Of a stretch of 50,515 nt of DNA, positions 28,335 through 36,697 are shown in pieces (position 1 is the stretch's first letter; every line of letters begins with the position of its first letter). Origin of the DNA: Bacteroidaceae bacterium (GTDB taxonomy: Bacteria; Bacteroidota; Bacteroidia; Bacteroidales; Bacteroidaceae); NCBI GenBank assembly GCA_017427185.1, contig JAFRTJ010000019.1, forward strand, positions 1 through 50,515, in the 5' to 3' direction. The notes beneath the pieces were generated by a model that saw nothing but the letters and a program-made list of their open reading frames with translations, was not told where the DNA came from and ran no database searches. Made by a program: the position numbers and the translations under genes.

Positions 28335-28451
28335 GCCAGACGCAAATGTTAACAACTAATAAAAAACGCTGAGAACTAAACGTAAATGTTAAATTTGTGG
28401 CAGCGCGGCTCGTTTTTCTGGATGCCCAAAGGGAAGGGGGACGAAAATGCA

Positions 28452-28459
28452 TAACTTTG
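28452..28459 (+). promoter_or_regulatory. -7 box of the BlaI-like gene
   Basis: TAACTTTG lies 22 bp before ATG 28481 and supports that start over the in-frame ATG at 28397. Confidence 0.6.
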
Positions 28460-28480
28460 CATCAAGAAAACCGAGAAACG

Positions 28481-28891
28481 ATGAAACAAACCCTTTCAAA
28501 GAAACCTCTCACGCATGCTGAGATAGAGATTATGAATGTCCTGTGGGACAGCCCGCAGGCTCTCACGGTACACGAGATTGTGGATTGCTTCCCAGACTCC
28601 CCGCCAGCCTATACCACCGTAGGCACTTTCCTGAAGATTCTCGAGGCCAAAGGCTACGTGGAGCATCGTCGAAAGGCAGGAACAGGACGCACTTTCTGTT
28701 TCTCGCCCCTAATGAGCCGTGAGAAATACATTTCCCAAGTCCTGCATGACGTGAAGGACTCTCTCTTCAGGAATTCCACGAAGGCCCTCTTTTCCTTCCT
28801 CATCCAAAGCGAGGAGCTGAGCGACGAGGAGCTGCGTGAGATCATGGAGATGATGGAAAGCAGGGATGAAACGCTTTCGCGCAAAAACTGA
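28481..28891 (+). CDS. BlaI/MecI/CopY-family repressor
   Basis: The 136-residue protein has the winged-helix DNA-binding domain of the Penicillinase_R family (LTHAEIEIMNVLWDS, SPPAYTTVGTFLKILEAKGYVEHRR) and a C-terminal dimerisation and cleavage region. Such repressors are normally paired with a BlaR1/MecR1-type membrane protease gene. None lies in this window: the next gene runs the other way. It may be an orphan regulator, or its partner lies elsewhere. Confidence 0.88.
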   Translation: MKQTLSKKPLTHAEIEIMNVLWDSPQALTVHEIVDCFPDSPPAYTTVGTFLKILEAKGYVEHRRKAGTGRTFCFSPLMSREKYISQVLHDVKDSLFRNSTKALFSFLIQSEELSDEELREIMEMMESRDETLSRKN

Positions 28892-28919
28892 TAGGTTTCT
28901 AACATACTATACCCACTCC

Positions 28920-29060
28920 CTTTGGCGTTATTATATAAGAGGAAAGCTTAGGCAAGTTTTTTGACTTTTGGCTTCCTCAGTCGTATAATAGACAGAAACG
29001 CATTAAGTGATTTCTCGTGTAAGTTCAATTAGAGTTAATACAAAGTTTATGAGAAATCGG
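28920..29060. other. Structured intergenic stretch after the BlaI-like gene
   Basis: Two imperfect inverted repeats are visible: GAGGAAAGC near 28940 with GGCTTCCTC near 28970, and GATTTCTC near 29010 with GAGAAATC near 29051. No open reading frame is convincing. It could be an untranslated RNA or a 3' end region; nothing decides between these. Confidence 0.35.
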
Positions 29061-29067
29061 CTCGAGC

Positions 29068-29103
29068 AAAACTTCTGCCACCTGGGAAGGCCGCAGAAGT
29101 TTT
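29068..29103. terminator. Terminator between convergent BlaI-like and ExbB-like genes
   Basis: AAAACTTCTGC (29068-29078) and GCAGAAGTTTT (29093-29103) form a perfect 11-bp stem with a 14-nt loop, A/T-rich on both sides. It suits both directions. Confidence 0.8.
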
Positions 29104-29163
29104 CTCTCTTTCATGATGTTTGAGTCAGGCGACGGTTGCATCGCTTGACAGGAACGTGTTCCG

Positions 29164-29529
29164 CTATATCCTGGGTTTCTGGCAGAGGTAGGCTATCTGG
29201 GAGACAATGAAGATGATGATGCCGTAGATTATCGGAACGAGCACGCACTTGTATCCGCCATATATGACGGCAGGTGGCATCAGATTGGATGGGGAAATGT
29301 CGCCCGCCTCATTAAAGGCTCTGTACGACTCTTGCAGGACGCCATACATCTGATAGAGGCCCATGGCTCCAAAAAGGAAACCGCAGGCCAGCGAGATGAG
29401 GCCAATGTTGCGAACCCAGGCTGGGGCTTTCCATGCTGCCAAGAAAACCAGCGCCAACAAAAGGGTAAGGGCAGACATGCAGAGAGGATTGCCCGAAACA
29501 AAGAAATCAGTAATTGCTGTCATAATCAT
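29164..29529 (-). CDS. Small MotA/TolQ/ExbB-like membrane protein
   Basis: The 121-residue protein has three membrane segments (about residues 17-31, 39-60 and 95-115). The order GFLFGAMGLYQMY ... ISPSNLMPPAVIYGGYKCVLVPIIYGIIIFIVS resembles the conserved core of ExbB/TolQ proton channels (short Bacteroidetes form), but it lacks the long cytoplasmic loop. ATG 29523 is an equally good start. No ExbD partner lies next to it. It is divergent from the LytTR regulator, and the shared upstream region holds repeats, so control by that regulator is likely. Confidence 0.65.
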   Translation of the reverse strand: MIMTAITDFFVSGNPLCMSALTLLLALVFLAAWKAPAWVRNIGLISLACGFLFGAMGLYQMYGVLQESYRAFNEAGDISPSNLMPPAVIYGGYKCVLVPIIYGIIIFIVSQIAYLCQKPRI

Positions 29530-29590
29530 AAAGTTTTAATTTGGTTGAACATTTTGTCGTCGTAGCAGCTGCTTGTTTTGAATTCGATGG

Positions 29591-29622
29591 CAAAGGTACG
29601 CCATTAGGGCTTCGAGAGCAAA
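29591..29622 (-). promoter_or_regulatory. Promoter of the ExbB-like gene
   Basis: On the minus strand, TTTG (29619-29622), a 20-bp gap and TACCTTTG (29591-29598) give a full match. Confidence 0.8.
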
Positions 29623-29635
29623 AATTTTGGCTGTT

Positions 29636-29680
29636 AAAACCCCTCGTTTGCTTGCCAAAACCCTCTATAAGGGGATTTTG
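29636..29680. promoter_or_regulatory. Candidate LytTR operator: direct repeats 21 bp apart
   Basis: AAAACCCCTC at 29636-29645 and AAAACCCTC at 29657-29665 are direct repeats 21 bp (two helical turns) apart. A further part-inverted copy, GGGGATTTTG, is at 29671-29680. They lie between the divergent promoters of the ExbB-like and LytTR genes. LytTR proteins usually bind paired direct repeats about two turns apart, which fits. Confidence 0.55.
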
Positions 29681-29715
29681 ACTCTTTAGAAGGGCTTTCG
29701 TACAGAGGAATTTGC

Positions 29716-29723
29716 TATCTTTG
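29716..29723 (+). promoter_or_regulatory. -7 box of the LytTR gene
   Basis: TATCTTTG ends 8 bp before the ATG, so the leader would be very short. A TTTC at 29696-29699 is a poor -33 candidate. Confidence 0.6.
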
Positions 29724-29731
29724 CAGGCGAA

Positions 29732-30445
29732 ATGAAACGCTCGTCACTTATTCTTTCCTATTGGATGGTGGCATTGATCCTGTTTGCCATCGTATTGTCC
29801 AGCACGGGCTACTCGTTTGCCGACGCCTTGTTTCTTGCCAGCTCGCTTATGCCAGTGGCCGTACTGTTCCGTTACCTGATGGCACAGATACGTTTCGCCT
29901 CGCGTTGGCAAGGAATACGTGATGTGTGTTTCCTCGCATTATTCATTCTCACGATGGCTTTCCTTGCCGTTCATCTGGCACATACCCTGATACTGGTTCT
30001 GCGTCGCCAGTTGTATGAAACCGATCTGGTAGTTTCTCCCATATTGCTCAATCCCGTTTTCCTGTTGGCCATGCTGCTGATGATTATCGTGGGCGATTAT
30101 TTCTTTGGGCATCTTATCGAGCAGCGTATGCCGATGGAAGAGGAAACGATAACCTTCACCAGCGACCGTCAGCCTGTGATGCTTCTGCAGCAGGAGATCC
30201 TCTATGTGGAGAGTTGTGATACGGAAACGTGGGTTCATGCTACGGAGGGCCGCCGCTATCGCAACAAGCGTTCCATCTCCACCTGGGCCCATCTTTTGGG
30301 CAATGATTTCCTGCGCATCCATCGTTCTTATCTTGTCCGCATTACTGCCTGCCAAGGGCGAGAAGGTGAGAGCGTTGTGCTGGGCGATGTCCGCCTCCCC
30401 GTTTCCCGCAAGTATAAGGCCATAGTTCAGGAAGTGTTGGGCTAA
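29732..30445 (+). CDS. Membrane-anchored LytTR-domain transcription regulator
   Basis: The 237-residue protein has four membrane helices in the first 127 residues, then a LytTR DNA-binding domain (about residues 140-237) with ILYVESCDTETWVHATEGRRYRNKRSIS and DFLRIHRSYLVRI. No receiver or histidine kinase domain is seen, so it likely senses an envelope signal directly or through the membrane partner. It is divergent from the ExbB-like gene, with repeats between them. Confidence 0.88.
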   Translation: MKRSSLILSYWMVALILFAIVLSSTGYSFADALFLASSLMPVAVLFRYLMAQIRFASRWQGIRDVCFLALFILTMAFLAVHLAHTLILVLRRQLYETDLVVSPILLNPVFLLAMLLMIIVGDYFFGHLIEQRMPMEEETITFTSDRQPVMLLQQEILYVESCDTETWVHATEGRRYRNKRSISTWAHLLGNDFLRIHRSYLVRITACQGREGESVVLGDVRLPVSRKYKAIVQEVLG

Positions 30446-30520
30446 TTCATTCCCCTTTTTGAACCTAGAATATCTAGAATATATAGATCATCCAGTTCCT
30501 TCGCCCCCCCCCAAAAAAAT

Positions 30521-30552
30521 GAATCCGCCGCTCTTCACAGAGTGACGGATTC
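30521..30552. terminator. Bidirectional terminator between LytTR and barrel genes
   Basis: GAATCCG (30521-30527) and CGGATTC (30546-30552) pair, with an inner CTCT/AGAG stem. A-rich and T-rich runs flank it. The two neighbouring genes are convergent. Confidence 0.75.
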
Positions 30553-30594
30553 GAAAAAGATTCTTTTATTTATGTACTATGTACTAGTATGTTA

Positions 30595-31275
30595 CTAGAA
30601 ACGATAGCCGTAAATAATGCTCAAGTTGAAGTTCTTCATTGGATCAACGGCATATCCGGATGCCTCTTTCCATGCTTTGCGATAGTCCTTGGTGTACATG
30701 TCGGTGATACCCCAGTCGCAACCCAGAGTCAGAGAGTGGTGGTTGATATACTCGGCACCTACGCGGAAGCCCAGTCCGAAGTCGAAGCGCTGGATGTCGC
30801 CAAAACTGCCGTCATCCTTGCGGAAGAAGCGGGTCTTCACGTCGTCCAACAAATCATCATCGTAATCAAGAATGGTCTTGCCGTTGATACCCAGGGCGAA
30901 GTAGGGACCAAAGTCGGTATACACGCCAAAGTCGTTGGAGAAGTTGTAGCGGTAACCTACATGCACAGGGATCTCCACGTAGCAGGCACGTGCTTTCATT
31001 GTTGCGGCCAAGCCTTCAGATTTTGCACCCTTCATGGTGTAGTTGACACCTGCGTTGACAAATACGCCGTGACAATCAGGAAGCATGTATTCGCCACGTG
31101 CTCCCAGATTGAAGCCAGGCTTGATGTCGGCATTTGTGCCACCTGCACGGAAATTACTCAAGTTCAAACCAAAAAGTCCCTGGAAGGTCAGACCTTCCTC
31201 TGGCTCATTGTCCAAAGCCATTGCGCTCGTGGTCATTGCAACCATTGCGACAATCAAAGTGAAAATTTTCTTCAT
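30595..31275 (-). CDS. Outer-membrane beta-barrel protein (PorT/OMP_b-brl type)
   Basis: The 226-residue protein has a signal peptide (MKKIFTLIVAMVAMTTSAMA). It then shows alternating strands such as GFNLGARGEYML, VNAGVNYTMKG, YVEIPVHVGYRYNF and GVYTDFGPYFALGI, and ends in the outer-membrane-type YGYRF. This is the common 'porin family' barrel of Bacteroidetes, of unknown cargo. Start 31275 begins the signal peptide and fits the promoter at 31309-31339; an upstream ATG at 31338 is not possible with it. Confidence 0.88.
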   Translation of the reverse strand: MKKIFTLIVAMVAMTTSAMALDNEPEEGLTFQGLFGLNLSNFRAGGTNADIKPGFNLGARGEYMLPDCHGVFVNAGVNYTMKGAKSEGLAATMKARACYVEIPVHVGYRYNFSNDFGVYTDFGPYFALGINGKTILDYDDDLLDDVKTRFFRKDDGSFGDIQRFDFGLGFRVGAEYINHHSLTLGCDWGITDMYTKDYRKAWKEASGYAVDPMKNFNLSIIYGYRF

Positions 31276-31308
31276 AATCAAATCTCTGTTTAATTGAACA
31301 AATCTGTG

Positions 31309-31339
31309 CAAAGATAATGCAAAACTTGCAATTGCCAAA
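31309..31339 (-). promoter_or_regulatory. Promoter of the barrel protein gene
   Basis: On the minus strand, TTTG (31336-31339), 19 bp, then TATCTTTG (31309-31316): full match. Confidence 0.8.
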
Positions 31340-31414
31340 CCTTTTAGGGCAGAATATTTCTCTTTCTTTAAAAATTTCTTGGTTTCTGGTAAAAGAATAG
31401 TACGGATAAGAGGC

Positions 31415-34159
31415 TCATTCCAGTTTCTTGTAGTCGGAAATGTTCTCTACTCCCTGGATGTCGCGCTCGTTTGCGGGCGAGGTGAGCAGGCTTACAAGTT
31501 CGTTGGGCAACAGGGAGGCGATAGGGTTGAAAGAGGGGGAGGCGCTGTAGTCAAGCAGAGCCTTCTTGTAGGCGGCTCCCTCGGGCCACTGGCTGATGCG
31601 GTCCAGGTCGGTGGTGGTGAGCAGGAGTTTGCCATCCCCCACTTTGAACTCCATGAGGATGCCCAGCAGATGGTTGCGCTCCACGTTGTCGATGGCCTGA
31701 ATGAGCGGGCGATAGCGGTCAGAGATGGCATCGAGGATGAGCGGACGGCTGAAGCGGGCAATGGGCCACCACTGGTAATCGGAATGCCCCTCTGTGGGGA
31801 AACCGCGGAAGAGGGGATGCTGAGCGTCCATGAAAAGACCGAGGGTGCCTGGCGAGACGGGCTGATGGTTGCGTTCGCTGATGGTCTTGAACATCGCATA
31901 GTTCCAATAGTCTGGCGTGAAGAGCCCTCCTACGCTCTGTTTGGCGATGAGGGCGCTGTCGGGCTGCAGGATGACGGTCTCGCCCTTGGCCAGAGAAGCC
32001 AGCGCGACATCCAGGCGATGCTCGATGCTGTGGATGGCAATGGTTTCTGTCTTGGGATATACCCAGACGTGGTATTCGTTGAGGTAATCGCCGAATTCGA
32101 GGGTGAGGACATACATGCCAGGACGTCGGATGGTGGTGAGCGGACAGGTGAAGCGAACCGTTTCGGAAAGTCCTCCCTGAGGGACGCGCACTCCAGAGAA
32201 GGTGAGGTCGGAACTGAATTCCCCGCCTGCGAGGACGCAATGGATGGAACCCTCCTGAGGCTCCTCGAGGAAATTGCTGACGCAGAGGTCAGCGACAAAG
32301 GTCTCGTCGTTGCTCCAGCAGAATTTGTCCATCAGGGCAAGCGGAACGAGAGGCGATACCCATTGGCACCATTTCTCTGGCTCCACGAGGCCCTTACTGT
32401 CGCCAAACGCATCGAGAATGCCACAGAGCGCGCTCCCCTGCCCGGGATAGTCCTTGAGGTCAAGCATCTGGTAACCGCCAAAACCAGGCGTGCGGAGACA
32501 ATACTCGATGTCGGCCTTGTCGCACTCCACCACAAACTGCCCATTCGCCTGATGGAAGGCTTCTGCTTGGTCGGTGAGGTGATTCTGCTGGAGACGGCTG
32601 CGGAAAACTTCCAGGTTGTAGGGGTAAAGGACGCCTGTGTACTTGGGAATCTCTGTGTAGTCGGGATAGACTTGGAATTGGCAAGTCTCATGGCTGACGA
32701 TGGGAACGGGACAAAGGCGGGCGGCTGTGCTGTAGTTGGCACGCGTGTTGGGATGCGTGTTGTTGAGCATGCCTCCCTGGTCAGCATCGGCAAAGGAGAA
32801 ACTGCTGCGAGTCTGGGTACTGTAGCCTTCGCCCCCTCCCACGCGACACGTGACCATGTAATCCTCGCCCGGATGAACTCCTTGCCAGCCAAGGGTGTTG
32901 TTGGAGCCGAAAGTGTAGAGATGGCGGTTGTCGCGCTGGCGCCAACACTCAACCCAGCCACGCATCATCTCGTGGTCGCCCCACAGTTCATTGCCAATGC
33001 CGAGTGCCATGAAACTGGGATGATTGCCAAACTGGCGGAGAATGCCGTCTGCCTCGCGAAGAAGGGACTGGTTGAGTTCCTGCGTATCCTCGTTCAGCGT
33101 CCCCCAGACAGGCAGTTCCACCTGCAGGTAAATGCCCATGCTGTCGGCTGCCACGAAGGCTGCTTCCGTGGGTGTGTAGCTGTGGAAACGGAAATGGTTG
33201 AGCCCATAAAGGCGGGCGGTCTTGAAGAGACGCATCCACGTCTCCACATCCGTAGGACAGTAGGCGGTGAGGGGGAAGACGCAACCGTCGTGGGTGCCGC
33301 GCAGGAACGTGCGCAAGCCGTTGATGGTAAACTGGGTGCCTTTTGTGCCAAAATTGCGGAGCCCGAAAGTAACCTCCTCTGACCCGATGCCATCGAGTTG
33401 GGCTTTGAGGGTATACAGGACGGGATGGAACTCGCTCCACGACTGGGCATCCTTTCCCAAGTCGAGGCGCATTTTCAGGGTGTTCTCGCCTTCTTGGAGC
33501 ACCATGCGCTGGGCGGCGTTCTTCCCTCCACAGGAGAGCCGGAAAGTGGCCTTGCGGCCATGATCGGCCAGGACCTGCATGCTGACCATCACGGTATGGG
33601 ATTCTTCGTCAGGGAAGACGTCGGTATGAAGAATACGGCTCTTGGCAAGCGAACGGATTTCCATGCGGCCCAGGATGCCATTCCAGTTGGTCTGGGTTGC
33701 GTCCGTCCAGGCATGGGAGCCTCGGATTTCTGCTGGCACAGAAGTGCTGCGATTGTCCACGCGGACACGTATCTCGTGGCGTCCTGCCTTGAGTCCTTTC
33801 AACTGATAAATGTGGGCAGCATGGAGATGATACTGGGAGCCGATGCTGTCGCCATCAATCCATAGCGTGGTTCCCTTCGTGCGCTCCAGATAGACTTCGA
33901 GCAACTGGTCACTCATTGAGCGCGGCAGGTTGATCTCACGCGTATAATGGACCACACCCTCGAAAGGCCATAGGCGGGTGAGTTGGCTTGTCGTGCTGGT
34001 GGAATGCTCTCCTGAACCCAGATGATTCTCGTCGGTAGTGCCGGGAAGTTGGCAGTCCCCCAACTCTGTGTGCCACGTTCCAGCCAGGGAGACCACTTCA
34101 GCCTTCAAAGCGGCAGATGAACTGAAAAGGAGAATCAAAAGGTATGCTTTTTTTATCAT
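31415..34159 (-). CDS. Glycoside hydrolase family 2 enzyme, exported
   Basis: The 914-residue protein has a signal peptide (MIKKAYLLILLFSSSAALKA), a jelly-roll sugar-binding domain (SLAGTWHTELGDCQLPGTTDEN, VDNRSTSVPAEIRG), an Ig-like domain and a TIM barrel. The likely acid/base is Glu391 in GIGNELWGDHE, and the likely nucleophile is Glu491 in VSHETCQF. Families of this kind remove beta-galactose, beta-glucuronic acid or beta-mannose residues; the specificity here is unknown. It is transcribed divergently from the GH3-GH31 pair, with only 103 bp between start codons. Confidence 0.9.
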   Translation of the reverse strand: MIKKAYLLILLFSSSAALKAEVVSLAGTWHTELGDCQLPGTTDENHLGSGEHSTSTTSQLTRLWPFEGVVHYTREINLPRSMSDQLLEVYLERTKGTTLWIDGDSIGSQYHLHAAHIYQLKGLKAGRHEIRVRVDNRSTSVPAEIRGSHAWTDATQTNWNGILGRMEIRSLAKSRILHTDVFPDEESHTVMVSMQVLADHGRKATFRLSCGGKNAAQRMVLQEGENTLKMRLDLGKDAQSWSEFHPVLYTLKAQLDGIGSEEVTFGLRNFGTKGTQFTINGLRTFLRGTHDGCVFPLTAYCPTDVETWMRLFKTARLYGLNHFRFHSYTPTEAAFVAADSMGIYLQVELPVWGTLNEDTQELNQSLLREADGILRQFGNHPSFMALGIGNELWGDHEMMRGWVECWRQRDNRHLYTFGSNNTLGWQGVHPGEDYMVTCRVGGGEGYSTQTRSSFSFADADQGGMLNNTHPNTRANYSTAARLCPVPIVSHETCQFQVYPDYTEIPKYTGVLYPYNLEVFRSRLQQNHLTDQAEAFHQANGQFVVECDKADIEYCLRTPGFGGYQMLDLKDYPGQGSALCGILDAFGDSKGLVEPEKWCQWVSPLVPLALMDKFCWSNDETFVADLCVSNFLEEPQEGSIHCVLAGGEFSSDLTFSGVRVPQGGLSETVRFTCPLTTIRRPGMYVLTLEFGDYLNEYHVWVYPKTETIAIHSIEHRLDVALASLAKGETVILQPDSALIAKQSVGGLFTPDYWNYAMFKTISERNHQPVSPGTLGLFMDAQHPLFRGFPTEGHSDYQWWPIARFSRPLILDAISDRYRPLIQAIDNVERNHLLGILMEFKVGDGKLLLTTTDLDRISQWPEGAAYKKALLDYSASPSFNPIASLLPNELVSLLTSPANERDIQGVENISDYKKLE

Positions 34160-34179
34160 ATTCTTGTGCTTTTTAGTCA

Positions 34180-34237
34180 CAAAGATAAGGATTTTCAAAA
34201 CCCAACTTGCGAATCCACAATGTTTTTTTTACTTTTG
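34180..34237. promoter_or_regulatory. Divergent promoter region GH2 / GH3
   Basis: TATCTTTG on the minus strand (34180-34187) serves GH2, and TACTTTTG on the plus strand (34230-34237) serves GH3. The -33 boxes are weak in both, which suits a promoter that needs an activator. Confidence 0.6.
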
Positions 34238-34262
34238 TAGCAAACATTCAAATAAAATCAAC

Positions 34263-36626
34263 ATGAAAATGAAATGGAAAGCATTTGCTGCGGTAATCGC
34301 CATCATGGGCTTGACCGCAAGTTGCCAGAACCGGCAGAGTAGTCACCAACCCTCGATTCCATCGGACAAGGACGTGGAAAGTCAAGTAGAGAAAATCCTG
34401 TCGCGTCTGACGCTGGAGGAGAAAATCGGACAGATGTGTGAGCTTACCATCGATGCCATTCAGGCAATGGGCCAGGAAGGATTCCAGCTGGACGAGGAGA
34501 AACTGAAGCTGGTGTTCGATACCTGCAAGGTGGGCAGTATCCTGAATGTCCCCCTTGGGATGGCTTCTACCCCCGAAGTGTGGTATAATCTGATTCACAC
34601 GATAAACCTGCGTAGCGAGGAACAATGCAACGGTGTGCCTCAAATCTATGGAGTCGACCAGATTCATGGTGCATCCTATTGCTGGGGCGCCACTTTCTTC
34701 CCACAGGAAATCAATCAGGCTGCCAGCTTCAACCGTGCCATTCCTTATCGGGTAAACGAGATTGCGGCCTACGAGAGCCGTGCCTGCCTGATCCCCTGGG
34801 TTTACTCGCCTGTGATGGATTTGGGGCGCAACCCAGCCTGGCCACGCATGTGGGAAAGCTATGGCGAGGACAGTTACCTGAACGCAGAAATGGCTGTGCA
34901 GGCTGTGAAAGGTTATCAGGGCGACAATCCCAACCATATCGATGCCAATCATGTGGCTGCCTGCCTGAAGCACTACATGGCCTATGGAGTGGCTCTCTCG
35001 GGAAAGGACCGCACCCCAAGCTATATCCCTGACCGTGAGTTGAAGGAGAAATACTTCGAGCCATTCAAACGTTGTGTGGAGGCTGGAGCTCTCTCGCTGA
35101 TGGTGAACAGCGGAAACAACAGCGGAGAACCTTTCCACGCCAGCCATAAGTTCCTGACGGAATGGCTGAAGGAAGGCTTGAATTGGGATGGTATGATCGT
35201 GACGGACTGGGCTGACATCGAGAATCTCTATTCGCGCGACCACGTGGCAGCCAGCAAGAAGGAAGCCATCGAGATGGCCATCAATGCGGGTATCGACATG
35301 AGCATGGACCCCTACAACGTGAACTTCTGCCGCTTGCTGAAGGAATCTGTCGACGAAGGCAAGGTGAGCATGGACCGCATCAATGATGCCGTTCGACGCA
35401 TTCTTAGGCTGAAGGTCCGCGTGGGACTCTTCGACAAGAACACGTGGGACGTGTCCTTCGCAGAGCTTCAGAAGCAGTATCCTGATTATGGAAGCGAGAA
35501 GTTCGACCAGGAAGCCACCAGGATGGCAGAGGAGACGATGGTGCTGCTGAAGAATGAAAACGAGATCCTCCCCCTGAAACCTGGAGCCAAGATTCTGGTG
35601 ACAGGACCCAATGCCAACAGTTTCCAGGCGCAGAACGGCGGTTGGAGCTACAACTGGCAGGGGACGCGCGCTGACGAGGCTTGCGTGGCTATCGGAAAGT
35701 ATCATACTTTCTATCAGGCATTGGCTGAGAAGCTGGGTGCCGAGAATGTGAAACTCGTCGAGGGAATCACGTATCAGAACGTCTACAGCAAGAGCGAGCT
35801 GGAGAACGAGCCAAACATTCCTGCCGCCGTAGCTGCTGCTCGAGGCGTGGATGTGATTCTGGCATTTGTGGGCGAGAATTCCTATGCTGAGACGCCTGGC
35901 AACATCAACGATCTGACACTGAGTCAGAATCAGCAGAACCTGGTGAAAGCGTTGGCGGCAACAGGCAAACCTATCGTGATGGTTCTCAACGAGGGCCGTC
36001 CTCGCATCATCCGCGAGATTGAACCCCTCTGCCAAGGTGTCATCGATGCTTTCCTGCCAGGAAACTATGGGGGCGATGCGTTGGCAAATCTGCTTACTGG
36101 CGAGGCCAACTTCAGCGCCAAGATGCCTTTCACCTATCCCAAGTACGTCAACAGCTTTGCCACCTATGACTACAAGCCTTGCGAGAACGTAGCCACGATG
36201 GATGGTGCCTACAACTACGATGCTGTGATGGATGTGCAATATCCCTTTGGTGCTGGCTTGAGCTACACTACGTTTGCCTACAGCAACCTGAAGGCTGACA
36301 AAGAGGAGTTCCTGCCAGGCGACGAGATTACGTTTAGCGTGGATGTGAAGAACACAGGAAACGTGGCTGGTAGCGAGCCCGTATTGCTCTTCATCAGCGA
36401 CATGGTGGCAACGTTGACTCCCGATGTGAAGCGTCTGCGCGGCTTCGAGAAGGTCAGCTTGCAGCCTGGCGAGTCTACTACTGTCAGCATGACCGTGAAG
36501 GCAAACGACTTGGCCTTCGTGGATAATGATGGCGACTGGCTGCTGGAGGAAGGTGACTTCCGTGCCGCAATCGGCGACCAGCACATCACGTTCAGGTGCA
36601 ACGCGACAAAGAAGGTTCTCAGGTAA
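34263..36626 (+). CDS. Glycoside hydrolase family 3 (beta-glucosidase/xylosidase type) lipoprotein
   Basis: The 787-residue protein starts with a lipoprotein-like signal (MGLTASC, Cys21). The GH3 N-terminal barrel follows, with GVDQIHGASYCWGATFFPQEI, YSPVMDLGRNPAWPRMWESYGED, KHYMAYG and the nucleophile Asp315 in GMIVTDWADIE. The C-terminal sandwich (VLLKNENEILPLKPGAKILVTGPNA) and a fibronectin-III-like tail complete it. Start 34263 is chosen because it begins the signal; the frame is open back to 34038. It leads an operon with GH31 (71-bp gap). Confidence 0.93.
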   Translation: MKMKWKAFAAVIAIMGLTASCQNRQSSHQPSIPSDKDVESQVEKILSRLTLEEKIGQMCELTIDAIQAMGQEGFQLDEEKLKLVFDTCKVGSILNVPLGMASTPEVWYNLIHTINLRSEEQCNGVPQIYGVDQIHGASYCWGATFFPQEINQAASFNRAIPYRVNEIAAYESRACLIPWVYSPVMDLGRNPAWPRMWESYGEDSYLNAEMAVQAVKGYQGDNPNHIDANHVAACLKHYMAYGVALSGKDRTPSYIPDRELKEKYFEPFKRCVEAGALSLMVNSGNNSGEPFHASHKFLTEWLKEGLNWDGMIVTDWADIENLYSRDHVAASKKEAIEMAINAGIDMSMDPYNVNFCRLLKESVDEGKVSMDRINDAVRRILRLKVRVGLFDKNTWDVSFAELQKQYPDYGSEKFDQEATRMAEETMVLLKNENEILPLKPGAKILVTGPNANSFQAQNGGWSYNWQGTRADEACVAIGKYHTFYQALAEKLGAENVKLVEGITYQNVYSKSELENEPNIPAAVAAARGVDVILAFVGENSYAETPGNINDLTLSQNQQNLVKALAATGKPIVMVLNEGRPRIIREIEPLCQGVIDAFLPGNYGGDALANLLTGEANFSAKMPFTYPKYVNSFATYDYKPCENVATMDGAYNYDAVMDVQYPFGAGLSYTTFAYSNLKADKEEFLPGDEITFSVDVKNTGNVAGSEPVLLFISDMVATLTPDVKRLRGFEKVSLQPGESTTVSMTVKANDLAFVDNDGDWLLEEGDFRAAIGDQHITFRCNATKKVLR

Positions 36627-36697
36627 GCCTCCTTTCTCCCTTGTGGGGATGACTCTTTAGGGAAACCATTGTAAGCAATTATATCATCAGACAGAAT

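Noticed and set aside
31379..33382. Plus-strand open frame (667 codons) over GH2
   Set aside because: GH2 on the minus strand has signal, sugar-binding domain and catalytic residues; this frame has none.
34248..36584. Long antisense open frame (778 codons) over the GH3 gene
   Set aside because: The plus-strand GH3 protein is clearly real, with all catalytic blocks; the antisense frame has no recognisable domain and follows from codon bias.
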